Source: an uncultured Bacteroidales bacterium (GTDB taxonomy: Bacteria; Bacteroidota; Bacteroidia; Bacteroidales; UBA4417). From it: 32,155 nt of DNA. The stretch covers positions 1 through 32,155 of the forward strand of contig CAIRMR010000200.1 in the NCBI GenBank assembly GCA_903879715.1, read 5' to 3'. The position numbers and the translations under genes were made by a program. A model generated the notes under the pieces. It searched no databases, had not been told where the DNA came from, and saw only the letters and a program-made list of their open reading frames with translations. Shown here in pieces: positions 1-8,091 of the stretch (positions are counted from its first letter, which is position 1; each line of letters starts with the position of its first letter).

Positions 1-44
1 ACTGTGAGTCAAAATTGGTAGATTTTGTCATGTTCGTTTCATCT

Positions 45-95
45 AAAAAACTGCTAAACGCAGTTTTAATCTGTGTAATCGGCTAAATCTGTGGC
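45..95. repeat. Partial copy of a dispersed palindromic repeat
   Basis: A perfect 8-bp hairpin (AAAACTGC at 47-54, loop TAAAC, GCAGTTTT at 60-67) is followed by AATCTGTGTAATC and then ATCTGTGGC. The same hairpin-plus-tail order occurs at 32079-32127, where the tail also has an inverted partner on the other side. This copy therefore looks like the right half of that element; its left half is absent or too diverged to see. Confidence 0.6.
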
Positions 96-190
96 TAAAA
101 TACCTTTTGAGTACATTGATTAGTTGCAAAGAGGAAAATAGAAACTTAGAAAAACACACTTACCCTATTTTGTTCAATAATACTATACCT

Positions 191-316
191 TTGACAATTA
201 GCGATTGACAATTAGCTGTTAACTATTAACGATTGATAATTAGCTATTTACCAATAACGATTAACCATTTTCTGTTTTCCAATCCCTATTTTCCATTAAC
301 CATTTTCTATTCAACT
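191..316. repeat. Degenerate 7-bp tandem array (about 18 units)
   Basis: From 191 the sequence can be cut every seven bases into related units: TTGACAA, TTAGCGA, TTGACAA, TTAGCTG, TTAACTA, TTAACGA, TTGATAA, TTAGCTA, and on to TTAACCA, TTTTCCA and TTTTCTA at the right end. Most units begin with TT and end in A, and neighbouring units often alternate as 14-bp pairs. The unit sequence drifts from left to right, as expected for an old, decaying array. It ends 13 bases before the MFS exporter start. Confidence 0.65.
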
Positions 317-329
317 TTTTTAAAAAAAC

Positions 330-1712
330 ATGGAACAACATCGTAACGGCAAAATACTTGCATTACTTTTTACAGGTGTATTAATGGGAGCCCTCGATAT
401 ATCAATCGTGGGCCCGGCAATTCCGGCAATTGAGCAAACCATAAAAATTGATCATCGTTCGCTGAGTTGGATATTCAGTATTTATGTGCTGTTCAACCTT
501 GTCGGAGTCACTTTCCTGGCAAAGCTCTCTGATTTGTTCGGACGACGTAATATTTACATTATATCGGTAGCCATTTTTGCAATTGGGTCTGCTATTGTTG
601 CTATGTCAGATGATATTACCGTACTGCTTATCGGCAGGGCTGTACAGGGATTTGGTGCCAGCGGTATTTTCCCTGTGGCGTCGGCTGTAATCGGCGATAT
701 CTATCCACCCGAAAAACGTGGACAAACTCTTGGAATGATAGGAGCCGTGTTTGGGATAGCTTTTATTATAGGACCTGTTATTGCAGGAGTATTGTTGTTA
801 TGGTTTAAATGGAATGTATTGTTTCTTATAAACCTTCCTATAGCAGCTGTTGTTATTTTTTATTCCTGGCGATTGCTTCCAACTAAAAAGAGTGATCTGA
901 AACCACATTTCGACTGGACCGGCATGGTGTTTATTGCCATCCTGCTATCTTCTTTTGCCTATGGTATCAATAATATTGAAGCATCCGAAGGTATCAGAGG
1001 GCTGTTATCAACAGATGTCTTTCCGTTCCTGCTAATTACAATCATTACCCTTCCCGTATTTGTTTATCTTGAGAAACGGTCACCCTCACCGGTTGTTAAA
1101 ATTGAGCTGTTTGATATCAGGCAAATACGGATAGTTGGTTTGGTTGCTTTCGGTACCGGGATCATACAAGCGGTCACTATATTTGTTCCCGAAATGGCCG
1201 TCAATGTTTTTGGCGTATCTACATCGAAGGCCAGTTTTATGCTTATTCCTTTTGTATTGGCTATTGCTGTAGGTTCACCGGTTGCAGGTCGGTTGATTGA
1301 TAAAATTGGTTCAAGGGCTATTGTGATGGCGGGCTTATTGCTGGCTGCCACCGGATTGTTGTTTTTTTATTTTAATTCTGCATCAAAGGTTAATTTTTAC
1401 ACAGCAGGTATTTTTATGGGACTTGGTTCAGCAATGTTGCAAGGATCAGCTTTGAGATATATCATGCTAAACGAGGTTCAACAGTCGGAACGTGCGCTTG
1501 GACAAGGAATTATTACTTTATTTACCAGTACTGGCCAAATGACAGGCGTTACGCTGATAGGGATAATTGTTGCATCCATGTCGTCGCGTATTGATGGCTA
1601 TTCAAAAAGTTTCCTGGTAATAGCCATAATTGCTCTTTCGGTTATGCTTATAAGTTACAGGCTTAAAAGCAGAAGTGCAGAATTGGCGAGTGCTTCGGCA
1701 ACAGCAGTTTAA
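330..1712 (+). CDS. MFS drug exporter, DHA2 (EmrB/QacA-like)
   Basis: Predicted proton-driven inner-membrane exporter of the major facilitator superfamily, 460 residues, a normal length for the DHA2 group. The N-terminal helix carries the family-like pattern LDISIVGPAIPAI (compare LDxTxVNVALP). A loop after helix 2 has the motif-A-like LSDLFGRRN. Helix 5 has the antiporter-type motif GPVIAGV at about residues 151-157. The rest is a series of hydrophobic helices with short charged loops. It stands alone, divergent from nothing nearby and convergent with the NlpC/P60 gene 44 bases downstream. The upstream DNA is a 7-bp tandem array, so no promoter could be assigned. Substrate cannot be told from sequence; multidrug export is the family default. 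Confidence 0.85.
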   Translation: MEQHRNGKILALLFTGVLMGALDISIVGPAIPAIEQTIKIDHRSLSWIFSIYVLFNLVGVTFLAKLSDLFGRRNIYIISVAIFAIGSAIVAMSDDITVLLIGRAVQGFGASGIFPVASAVIGDIYPPEKRGQTLGMIGAVFGIAFIIGPVIAGVLLLWFKWNVLFLINLPIAAVVIFYSWRLLPTKKSDLKPHFDWTGMVFIAILLSSFAYGINNIEASEGIRGLLSTDVFPFLLITIITLPVFVYLEKRSPSPVVKIELFDIRQIRIVGLVAFGTGIIQAVTIFVPEMAVNVFGVSTSKASFMLIPFVLAIAVGSPVAGRLIDKIGSRAIVMAGLLLAATGLLFFYFNSASKVNFYTAGIFMGLGSAMLQGSALRYIMLNEVQQSERALGQGIITLFTSTGQMTGVTLIGIIVASMSSRIDGYSKSFLVIAIIALSVMLISYRLKSRSAELASASATAV

Positions 1713-1756
1713 ACGCGTTACTCTAATACTTCTTTGCCTATTTTTGGAATATTTTT

Positions 1757-2536
1757 CTAAATTCGCTTTATGATTCTCAGGCTATGTGTGTAGATTCCCT
1801 GTTCAAGGCTAAAAATACCATTGTGGTCAATTTTGTCAATCTTCACCTGGCCTGATGCGTGAAGGATTTTCCCTGGTTCGATAATTATGCCTACATGAAT
1901 TATCTCGCCAGCAGGATTATCAAAAAAAGCGAGGTCCCCGGGACGTGCTTCATCAACAAAATCAATTGCTGTGCCTGCAAGTGCCTGTTGCGATGAGTCG
2001 CGCGGCAAGTCAAGACCGCACATGTGGTACACAATCTGAACCAGTCCCGAGCAATCAACTCCCATTATACTGCGACCGCCCCACAAATATGGAACATTCA
2101 GATAATCCATTGCAGTAGCAGCAACTTTTGAAACTGAAAACTTTTTGGGAATAGCCTTAGTCCTGCTGATTGTGGTATATGTTTTATGGCCGAGATGAAA
2201 AGTACTGCCGGTAGATTGCGGCAATCGGCTGCCTTTGCCAAGGAGTAAATAGGTACTGTCGTTTTTGCAATAACATATCGCAGTTTTATCAGTTATTATA
2301 TGATTTGAACTTTCGTTTGTCTTTTCAATAAACTCATCCGTAACCGGCAGCGATTGTTTGCGATCAATCCAGCCTTCATAGTTATCGAGATGAATACGAA
2401 CCAATTGCCAGTTTCCTCTTTCTTCGAGTATACTAAAGGTCTCCCCGAATAAAATCTGGGTCACCATTTCACTTCTGTCAGAGGGTTCAGATCGCATCGG
2501 GATCTGTGATAAAGGGCATATTGCGTTCATGGTCAT
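1757..2536 (-). CDS. NlpC/P60 family peptidoglycan endopeptidase with SH3-like domains
   Basis: Predicted cell-wall hydrolase of the NlpC/P60 family, which cuts D-glutamyl-diamino-acid bonds in muropeptides. Residues about 10-65 resemble a bacterial SH3-like domain (RSEPSDRSEMVTQILFGE, then WQLVRI and GWIDR), and a second divergent one may cover 75-130. The catalytic domain fills about 135-259, with Cys162 in GVDCSGL, His214 in HVGII and a third polar residue, probably His226 in LHASG. No signal peptide or lipobox is visible, so it may be cytoplasmic and act in muropeptide recycling, as proposed for similar SH3-NlpC proteins. A start two codons later (MNAIC) is equally possible. Transcribed divergently from the PgpH-like gene. 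Confidence 0.88.
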   Translation of the reverse strand: MTMNAICPLSQIPMRSEPSDRSEMVTQILFGETFSILEERGNWQLVRIHLDNYEGWIDRKQSLPVTDEFIEKTNESSNHIITDKTAICYCKNDSTYLLLGKGSRLPQSTGSTFHLGHKTYTTISRTKAIPKKFSVSKVAATAMDYLNVPYLWGGRSIMGVDCSGLVQIVYHMCGLDLPRDSSQQALAGTAIDFVDEARPGDLAFFDNPAGEIIHVGIIIEPGKILHASGQVKIDKIDHNGIFSLEQGIYTHSLRIIKRI

Positions 2537-2666
2537 CGATATAAATAAAAGTTTCAGGTTTTTATCAATAAATCAGCGCTCAGGCTGGATTCAAATATCA
2601 GTCAAAGATAGTAATTGAGCGTTTGAAAACAAAAATTCATATATTCGTAAGCTCTATTCTATCCCG

Positions 2667-4733
2667 ATGAAGTTAATTATTACCAAAAGGCAGCTGCGTA
2701 ATTATTATCAGATCAATAAAATTTTATTGTTTCTTTTAACCCTGGTCATATTATTGGCATTGTTTCCCCGTGAAGGAAAATTCAAATATGAGTTTCAACG
2801 TGGCAAGCCCTGGCAGCATGACGATTTAATCGCTCCGTTTGATTTCGCAATACTGAAACCTCAGCCGGAGTTAAAGAAAGAGCGAATTAATGCTCTATCG
2901 GAAGCCTATCTTTTTTTTAGGGTTGATAAAGAAAAGGCTGAATACGCGAAAAGCGATTTCCTTGCAAGGTTGGATAGGGACGGAAAGGATAAAATTACTC
3001 CTTTGCAAAAAGAGCAGATCATTAAAAGTGGATTTGCTTTGCTCGACAGTATCTATAAAAAGGGAATCATTGAAATGATTCCTGAAGTTGAAAAAAAAGG
3101 CCCTGATTTCACTATAGCAGTAGTAGAAGATAATGTTGCAAAGATTGTTCCTGTTAACAACTTATATACTGTAAGTAAGGCTAACACTTATATACTGTTG
3201 AATCTGCCATTATTTCAGGGAGTTGACAGCAAATTCATTTTGCCTTTATTGCAGGCAAACATAGTACATAATGTTATTTTCGACGAAGAATTAACCAATG
3301 TACAGCGTGATCAGTCGCTTGCCAATATTTCGACTACCCGCGGAATGGTGCAGAAAGGAGAACGCATTATTGCCAAGGGAGAACTGGTTAACGAAGCCAA
3401 ATTTCAGCAACTGGAGTCCTTGCGTCTTGAGTTTGAATCAAAGTCAGGTTCAGGCTATAATTTTAAAATGATACTGTTAGGCAGGCTAATTCTGATATCC
3501 ATGGCACTGTTAGTTTTCGGCCTTTTCATGTATACTTTCAGGCATGATATTTACACTGAAAACCGGAATATTGTTCTTTTACTTTTGCTGGTTACTCTTA
3601 TGGTGTCGTTTACCACGATTGTAATGAATATGAATGTTTTGTATATCATGGCTGTACCGATATGCCTTGTGCCTATTATTGTAAGAACTTTCTACGATAC
3701 CCGGCTGGCTTTGTTTGTACACATTATAACAATCATAATTCTGGGTTTTTTAGTCCCGAATAGTTTTGAATTTCTGTTCATGCAACTTATAACCGGTATT
3801 ATCACGATTATAAGCATTGTTCACCTGAATCACCGTTCGCAGTTTTTCTTTACATCACTGATGATCCTGGTATCGTACTCAATTATTTATGTCGGGATGA
3901 CTTTGATGCAGGAAGGTTCGATTGACCAGGTCAGCAGATTTAATTTCGTAATGTTTGGTATCAGTGCGTTGCTGACTCTTTTTTCCTATCCGCTTATTTA
4001 CTTGTTTGAAAAAATATTCGGAATGGTTACAGATGTTTCTCTGATTGAATTATCCGACACGAATTCAAAATTATTGCGTGAACTGGCTATCAAATCGCCA
4101 GGCACTTTCCAGCATTCGCTTATAGTTTCCAATATTGCCGAAGAAGCAGCCAGGGCTATTAACGCAAATCCATTACTTGCCCGTACCGGAGCGCTTTATC
4201 ATGATATCGGTAAGATGGATATGCCGATGTATTACATCGAAAACCAGTCGGGTGGCATAAATCCACATGACGATCTGTCATATGAGGAAAGTGCCCGTAT
4301 CATTACCAGTCATGTCATAAGAGGTATCGAAAAAGCCCGCTTGTATAAACTTCCTGAAGCAATTATCGATTTTATCCGTACACATCACGGTACCAGGTAT
4401 ACTCAGTACTTTTTCAATAAATTCAAGCAGGAAGCCGGTGATATCCCATTTGATGAAACTCCTTTCCGTTATAGGGGGCCGATCCCATTTTCCAAGGAAA
4501 CCTCTATTCTTATGATGGCTGATTCAATTGAAGCTGCTTCCCGATCGCTGAAAGCTCCCACTGAACAGGAAGTTAGTGAACTGGTCGAACGATTAATCGA
4601 CAACCAAATGGAAAACAGGCAGTTCCGTAATTCGGTACTTACCCTTAAAGATATAGCAACAATTAAGAAAATTATCAAGAAAAAATTACTCAGTATTTAT
4701 CATATCCGGATTGAATATCCCGTGCTGCATTGA
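2667..4733 (+). CDS. 7TM-HD phosphodiesterase, PgpH-like
   Basis: Predicted membrane phosphodiesterase of the 7TMR-HD family; characterised members (Listeria PgpH) degrade c-di-AMP. Residues 18-34 form one N-terminal helix, 35-265 an extracytoplasmic 7TMR-HDED-like sensor region, and about 268-455 a bundle of membrane helices. The cytoplasmic HD domain follows, with His483 in FQHS, the metal-binding His512-Asp513 of HDIGKMD, and His573-His574 in THHGT. The length of 688 residues is typical. The gene is convergent with the WbqC-like gene, with only one base between the two stop codons, so transcripts from either side must overlap the other gene. Nucleotide specificity is inferred from family, and no c-di-AMP synthase is present in this window. 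Confidence 0.88.
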   Translation: MKLIITKRQLRNYYQINKILLFLLTLVILLALFPREGKFKYEFQRGKPWQHDDLIAPFDFAILKPQPELKKERINALSEAYLFFRVDKEKAEYAKSDFLARLDRDGKDKITPLQKEQIIKSGFALLDSIYKKGIIEMIPEVEKKGPDFTIAVVEDNVAKIVPVNNLYTVSKANTYILLNLPLFQGVDSKFILPLLQANIVHNVIFDEELTNVQRDQSLANISTTRGMVQKGERIIAKGELVNEAKFQQLESLRLEFESKSGSGYNFKMILLGRLILISMALLVFGLFMYTFRHDIYTENRNIVLLLLLVTLMVSFTTIVMNMNVLYIMAVPICLVPIIVRTFYDTRLALFVHIITIIILGFLVPNSFEFLFMQLITGIITIISIVHLNHRSQFFFTSLMILVSYSIIYVGMTLMQEGSIDQVSRFNFVMFGISALLTLFSYPLIYLFEKIFGMVTDVSLIELSDTNSKLLRELAIKSPGTFQHSLIVSNIAEEAARAINANPLLARTGALYHDIGKMDMPMYYIENQSGGINPHDDLSYEESARIITSHVIRGIEKARLYKLPEAIIDFIRTHHGTRYTQYFFNKFKQEAGDIPFDETPFRYRGPIPFSKETSILMMADSIEAASRSLKAPTEQEVSELVERLIDNQMENRQFRNSVLTLKDIATIKKIIKKKLLSIYHIRIEYPVLH

Positions 4734-4734
4734 T

Positions 4735-5379
4735 CTACTCCTGTATTGAAAGCTCTATACTTGTACTTGCCAGATAAGGCAATGCGTCAGGACCAAGATT
4801 GAAGAGAAGATCTAATATACTCAGGTCTGGCAGGAAACCGTGAAACTCTTCAAAAGCCTGCATATATCTCGGTAAAACACAGGTTATTTGCCTCAGTGGA
4901 TATTTTGGATGAAAACTGTTTCGCAGATCAAGGAATTCAGGATTCGTTTCATATTCAGTCGTATAAAAAACTTCTGTTGATTTACTTCTGAGTGCATTTA
5001 AAATATTGTCGAAAAGTTCCTTGTTAAAATCAACAAGGAGATCGTATCTCCGGGAAAACATGGGTTCAAACTGATCTCTGTAATATAAAAAATACGGAGA
5101 TTTATTATAGGCAGTGATAATTGACCGCCAATGAAGTAGTTGCCAGTTTTTCGAATTATCTATATGAATATCACATGTTTTAGTATGATTCCCGTTTATG
5201 CGTTTAACCGGAATGGTGAGACTCAATATGCCTGATGCGGTAGCAATATTACACCGGTTGCGGAAAGTTTGTTTGGGATACGTTTCATGTACTTCAAGTG
5301 CGATTTTGCCGGATTGTAATGCTACAGCCATCCAGGAAACAGGAGGAAGATAAGCTATGGATAGAAGTACAGGTTTCAT
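4735..5379 (-). CDS. WbqC-like family protein
   Basis: A 214-residue protein matching the WbqC-like family, seen in the N-terminal IAYLPPVSWMAVAL stretch, followed by the Y-K-QTFRNRCNIATASG region and LTIPVKR. These proteins are common in O-antigen and surface-polysaccharide loci; their biochemical role is not firmly settled, and some relatives act with aminosugar transferases. No signal peptide or membrane helix is visible, so it is likely cytoplasmic. It is convergent with the PgpH-like gene and is not part of a visible polysaccharide operon. I give no gene symbol because function is not known. Confidence 0.85.
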   Translation of the reverse strand: MKPVLLSIAYLPPVSWMAVALQSGKIALEVHETYPKQTFRNRCNIATASGILSLTIPVKRINGNHTKTCDIHIDNSKNWQLLHWRSIITAYNKSPYFLYYRDQFEPMFSRRYDLLVDFNKELFDNILNALRSKSTEVFYTTEYETNPEFLDLRNSFHPKYPLRQITCVLPRYMQAFEEFHGFLPDLSILDLLFNLGPDALPYLASTSIELSIQE

Positions 5380-5499
5380 GCGTTAGTATTTGATTTTGCA
5401 GGTCGCATGGAATACGCCAGATGGATCAGAATATCATCTTCAGATGGTGATTTTTCACAATCATGGCTATTTCATTTATTGATTTTCAAAGCAAAAGTA

Positions 5500-5537
5500 C
5501 TAAAAAGACAAAGGGCAGCCAATCTGACTGCCCTTTG
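5500..5537 (-). terminator. Rho-independent terminator of the thioredoxin operon
   Basis: A perfect 10-bp inverted repeat (CAAAGGGCAG at 5509-5518, 9-base loop, CTGCCCTTTG at 5528-5537) lies 17 bases after the thioredoxin stop codon. Read on the minus strand the hairpin is followed at once by TCTTTTTA and more T-rich sequence. This is the clearest intrinsic terminator in the window. Confidence 0.82.
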
Positions 5538-5554
5538 ACACGGATATTTAAAAA

Positions 5555-5911
5555 TTAGTTGGATGCCAGTAATACTTCATTTATTGCATCTGTCATAGCT
5601 TGTTTTGGTAAAGCTCCCATAGCCATCTGAGGTTTCCCATCTTTGGGACAGAAAAGCATGGAAGGAATGCTTTGAATTCCAAAAGCGCCTGCCAGTTCCT
5701 GCTGCTCTTCGGTATTTACTTTGTAAATATTGATTTTTCCCTCGAATTCTTTAGCGAGTTCTTCAAGAATTGGAGCAACCATCTTACAAGGGCCACACCA
5801 GTCAGCATAAAAATCAATGAGGCAGGGCAATTCGCCCTCAAATTTCCATTCCTGGTTTTGTTCGTAGTTAAATACCTTTGTCAGAAAGGTTTCTTTTGTT
5901 AAATGTTCCAT
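5555..5911 (-). CDS. Thioredoxin (cytoplasmic)
   Basis: Predicted cytoplasmic thioredoxin of 118 residues that reduces protein disulfides. The active site is WCGPC with Cys39 and Cys42 inside DFYADWCGPCKMVAPI, and the cis-proline loop follows in GIQSIPSMLF. The N-terminal extension of about 20 residues before the core fold is slightly longer than in E. coli TrxA and closely resembles the same region of the lipoprotein thioredoxin upstream (KVFNYEQNQEWKF versus KVYNFEKNPKEWVF). The two genes are 34 bases apart on the same strand and look like a tandem duplication in which one copy gained an export signal. A strong terminator follows. Confidence 0.93.
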   Translation of the reverse strand: MEHLTKETFLTKVFNYEQNQEWKFEGELPCLIDFYADWCGPCKMVAPILEELAKEFEGKINIYKVNTEEQQELAGAFGIQSIPSMLFCPKDGKPQMAMGALPKQAMTDAINEVLLASN

Positions 5912-5945
5912 TATCGTGTGTTTTAGTTTTTCTATAATTAATGTT

Positions 5946-6488
5946 TTACTTTTTTTGTAACAAGAAGTCAGTTATTACTTTTTCATAAGTTTCTTTTGGC
6001 AGTGCGCCTTGAGCCATTTGAGGATCACCGGTAGCTGGGCAGAAATACATAGTAGGGATACTCTGAATTCCGAAAAACTGGGCTAATTCGCGTTCCTGAT
6101 CCGTATTTATTTTGTATACAGTGATCTGTCCTTTATATTTTTCAGCAAGCTCCGCCATAATTGGCGCAACCATTTTACAGGGTCTGCACCAATCTGCATA
6201 GAAATCAATTATACAAGGTTTATCCCCTGCAAAAACCCACTCCTTTGGATTTTTTTCGAAGTTGTATACTTTTTCAAGAAACATTGCCTTTGTTAATTGA
6301 ACAACAGCTCCATCGGAAATTGCTGGTGAGGATGCAGTATTAACTGGAAGAGCATCTGTATTTGTAGTTGATTGGGCCGATTTAGTTGCCAAAATTGAAT
6401 CAGGATTTTTCTCGGGGGTGGCTGCTCCTCCACAACTGCTTAACCAGATAACCGACAGCAATACTAATCCAACGAATGTGTTTTTCAT
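5946..6488 (-). CDS. Lipoprotein thioredoxin with WCRPC active site
   Basis: Predicted membrane-anchored thioredoxin of 180 residues. The N-terminus is a lipoprotein signal peptide with the lipobox LSSC (Cys19), followed by a low-complexity linker rich in Ala, Ser, Thr and Asn (20-62) and a thioredoxin domain (about 63-180). The active site is WCRPC (Cys101, Cys104), with Arg where classical thioredoxins have Gly; residues between the cysteines tune redox potential, so it may differ from its neighbour. It is first in a two-gene operon with the cytoplasmic thioredoxin. A promoter-like TATTTTTG lies 40 bases upstream. The likely place of action is the periplasm, as no Bacteroidota surface-export signal (acidic residues right after the lipid Cys) is visible. 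Confidence 0.9.
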   Translation of the reverse strand: MKNTFVGLVLLSVIWLSSCGGAATPEKNPDSILATKSAQSTTNTDALPVNTASSPAISDGAVVQLTKAMFLEKVYNFEKNPKEWVFAGDKPCIIDFYADWCRPCKMVAPIMAELAEKYKGQITVYKINTDQERELAQFFGIQSIPTMYFCPATGDPQMAQGALPKETYEKVITDFLLQKK

Positions 6489-6528
6489 AATGGTAGTGTT
6501 TAAGATTATGTTTGATTTTGTAATGGTG

Positions 6529-6536
6529 CAAAAATA
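6529..6536 (-). promoter_or_regulatory. Bacteroidota -7 box for the thioredoxin pair
   Basis: On the minus strand TATTTTTG followed by C fits the Bacteroidota -7 consensus TAnnTTTG. It lies 40 bases upstream of the lipoprotein thioredoxin start, giving a short leader. I do not see a TTG at the expected -33 distance, so only the -7 part is supported. Confidence 0.42.
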
Positions 6537-6581
6537 TGAATATTTTTAATATATCGCATAAAGATCACCAATTAATTGTAA

Positions 6582-6634
6582 ATTTGTCAACAAATATCAT
6601 GCCACTGCAATTTTGTCATGATGCTGTCAAAATT
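6582..6634. promoter_or_regulatory. Two small palindromes upstream of the zinc-ribbon gene
   Basis: ATTTGT-CA-ACAAAT (6582-6595) is a perfect 6-bp dyad. AATTTTGTCA (6609-6618) and TGTCAAAATT (6625-6634) form a 10-bp dyad with one mismatch. They sit between the divergent thioredoxin operon and the zinc-ribbon gene. They could be operators or remains of an insertion-sequence end; the sequence does not decide. Confidence 0.3.
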
Positions 6635-6648
6635 CATTTATTAAACAC

Positions 6649-7074
6649 ATGGAAAGTCAAAGAGTTGTTAATCTGAAGGAATTAGTCGGTCAACTAGATC
6701 CCGAAAGATTCAGAGAAACTTTCAGTACCCAGGAAGATTGCCTTGAAATACTTGCAAAGGCCAAATGGAATGATGGATTTGTTTGCCGGAGTTGTGGAAA
6801 TGAACGATATTGCCAGGGAAGAACCCCCTTTTCACGCCGGTGTACCCGATGTAAAAAGGATGAGTCGGCTTCGGCTCATACCATATTCCATCATTGCCGG
6901 ATAGAACTTCCCCGTGCGTTCGAGATCGCTTATATGGTTTGCGGATCGCCGTCAATTCCTGCTTCAGAGATTTCAAAGGTATTGGAAACCAGGCATATGA
7001 CTTGTCTTAACTTTAAAAAGCATATTCTGCAGTGCCTGCAATCAGATGGAAGCCTTATTGCCTATTCGAAATAG
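6649..7074 (+). CDS. Orphan transposase-type zinc-ribbon protein (IS1595-like N-terminus)
   Basis: A 141-residue protein resembling the N-terminal zinc-ribbon region of IS1595-family transposases: QEDCLEILAKAKW, then CRSC (Cys46, Cys49) and CTRC (Cys65, Cys68), then a helical region that in transposases leads into DNA binding. The DDE/ISXO2 catalytic domain that should follow is absent; the frame stops at 7074 and the next 99 bases encode nothing like it. It is either a decayed insertion sequence or a domesticated DNA-binding protein. The reading frame is intact, with its own start, which mildly favours the second view. No inverted repeats of a complete element were found around it. Confidence 0.65.
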   Translation: MESQRVVNLKELVGQLDPERFRETFSTQEDCLEILAKAKWNDGFVCRSCGNERYCQGRTPFSRRCTRCKKDESASAHTIFHHCRIELPRAFEIAYMVCGSPSIPASEISKVLETRHMTCLNFKKHILQCLQSDGSLIAYSK

Positions 7075-7173
7075 TCCAATTTGTACATACCAGCACAGCT
7101 CTTCCTCTCCGATTAGTAAAAAATACCCGTAAATGCATGATATACAGGATATAACAAGAGATAAAAGTCGAAA

Positions 7174-7533
7174 TTATTGTTGCATTCGTGCAATCCAGCC
7201 AGAGACTTCGTTTGCTACCTTAATATTGTATTCAAGTGCCATTTGCCTGTAGTTAATAAGATCCACAATGGTACCGATAAAGCATAGTCCTGCTGTGAAA
7301 AAGTAAAGAATCCCCATACCAATCTGGTCAGTAAGAAACCGCTGTATACCTGCAAAGCCTAAGAATCCGGCTAGGGTGGCCAGTAAAATCATTTGAGGAT
7401 CGCGCCTGCGGCTACGGTAAAAGTTTGCAAAATTCAACATCTGCTGATCGGTATAGTTTTTAGTTATCGAATCAACATAAGTCATTTCCTGCATGTCGAG
7501 TTCCGGCATCATTTGATAAAGATTTGCGTTCAT
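7174..7533 (-). CDS. TM2 domain-containing membrane protein
   Basis: A 119-residue protein with a TM2 domain: two hydrophobic helices at about 48-66 and 72-92 joined by a short turn, with the family-like patterns FLGFAGIQRFLTDQIGMGILYF and GTIVDLIN broken only by small changes. The N-terminal 45 residues are polar and probably cytoplasmic. Molecular function of bacterial TM2 proteins is not established. It lies 18 bases downstream of the DUF2752 gene on the same strand, and the two very likely form an operon; TM2 and DUF2752 proteins are often neighbours in Bacteroidota, as far as I recall. Confidence 0.85.
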   Translation of the reverse strand: MNANLYQMMPELDMQEMTYVDSITKNYTDQQMLNFANFYRSRRRDPQMILLATLAGFLGFAGIQRFLTDQIGMGILYFFTAGLCFIGTIVDLINYRQMALEYNIKVANEVSGWIARMQQ

Positions 7534-7551
7534 TTTGTTATTGGTTTTAGG

Positions 7552-7881
7552 TTAAGTTGTTTTAGGCGTTATCTGCTTTTGGAAGTTAAAGTAATTTTTA
7601 AAAATAATTAGTATTCGTGCTGTAAAAAGAGCCAGGGCAGGTATTGCAAGTGGGTGCATGCTTATTGATTCCGACACTTTTCCGTGAAGCAGTAAGATTA
7701 TCGCTCTTCCCAATCCGCAGCCGGGGCAGTGTTCAAACCCGGCAAGACTTAAAGGACAAATGGTAAAATGTTCGTTTGAAGGCAAAGGAGACAGCGCAAA
7801 ATAAATGATCGCCGCTATCCAAATAAAAGCCTCGAGGTTTTGAACCATGAATTTACCAAAACTCTTGAAATCTTTAAACAT
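7552..7881 (-). CDS. DUF2752 membrane protein
   Basis: A 109-residue protein of the DUF2752 family. It has one hydrophobic helix near 17-32, the conserved cysteine motif CPGCGLGRA (Cys52, Cys55), an additional Cys42, and a second hydrophobic stretch near 75-92. The family has no proven function; the paired cysteines could bind metal or form a disulfide. It is first in a two-gene unit with the TM2 protein. I saw no convincing promoter box on the minus strand just upstream. Confidence 0.85.
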   Translation of the reverse strand: MFKDFKSFGKFMVQNLEAFIWIAAIIYFALSPLPSNEHFTICPLSLAGFEHCPGCGLGRAIILLLHGKVSESISMHPLAIPALALFTARILIIFKNYFNFQKQITPKTT

Positions 7882-8042
7882 TGCTTGTTGTTTCAGATGT
7901 AGTTTTGACGCTGTCTGCCAGAAAAGGTTACATTTCCTGTGATTGTCTGCTGCTTTAAAATTAAGGAATTCCGGTAAATTGATCTCTTTTAAAATTGTAT
8001 TACTTTAATGTCAGAATTAAATACCCGAAATTTATTATCGCA

Positions 8043-8073
8043 TTGTATTTTTGAAACATTTCATGTACGTTTG
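8043..8073 (+). promoter_or_regulatory. Promoter of hutI (TTG, 20-base spacer, TACGTTTG)
   Basis: TTG at 8043-8045 and TACGTTTG at 8066-8073 are 20 bases apart, matching the Bacteroidota pattern of TTG near -33 and TAnnTTTG near -7. Transcription would begin about 8080, twelve bases before the ATG at 8092. This rules against the longer in-frame start at 8008, which lies upstream of the promoter. Confidence 0.6.
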
Positions 8074-8091
8074 GTGAATAAATATTTAGTT

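Larger units (their letters stand above)
1..329. other. Gene-free leader region upstream of the MFS exporter
   Basis: I see no convincing coding sequence here. Positions 45-95 hold a partial copy of a palindromic repeat also found at the right end of the window. Positions 191-316 are a degenerate 7-bp tandem array that runs to 13 bases before the exporter start, so any promoter for that gene lies in or before the array. The rest is AT-rich without recognisable structure. Confidence 0.6.

Noticed and set aside
7900-7907. TAGTTTTG as a plus-strand promoter for hutI
   Set aside because: It lies 185 bases upstream with poor TTG spacing, and a much better promoter sits right before the gene.
8008-8091. 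Longer N-terminus for hutI
   Set aside because: The extra 28 residues match nothing in the family and a promoter box lies within them.
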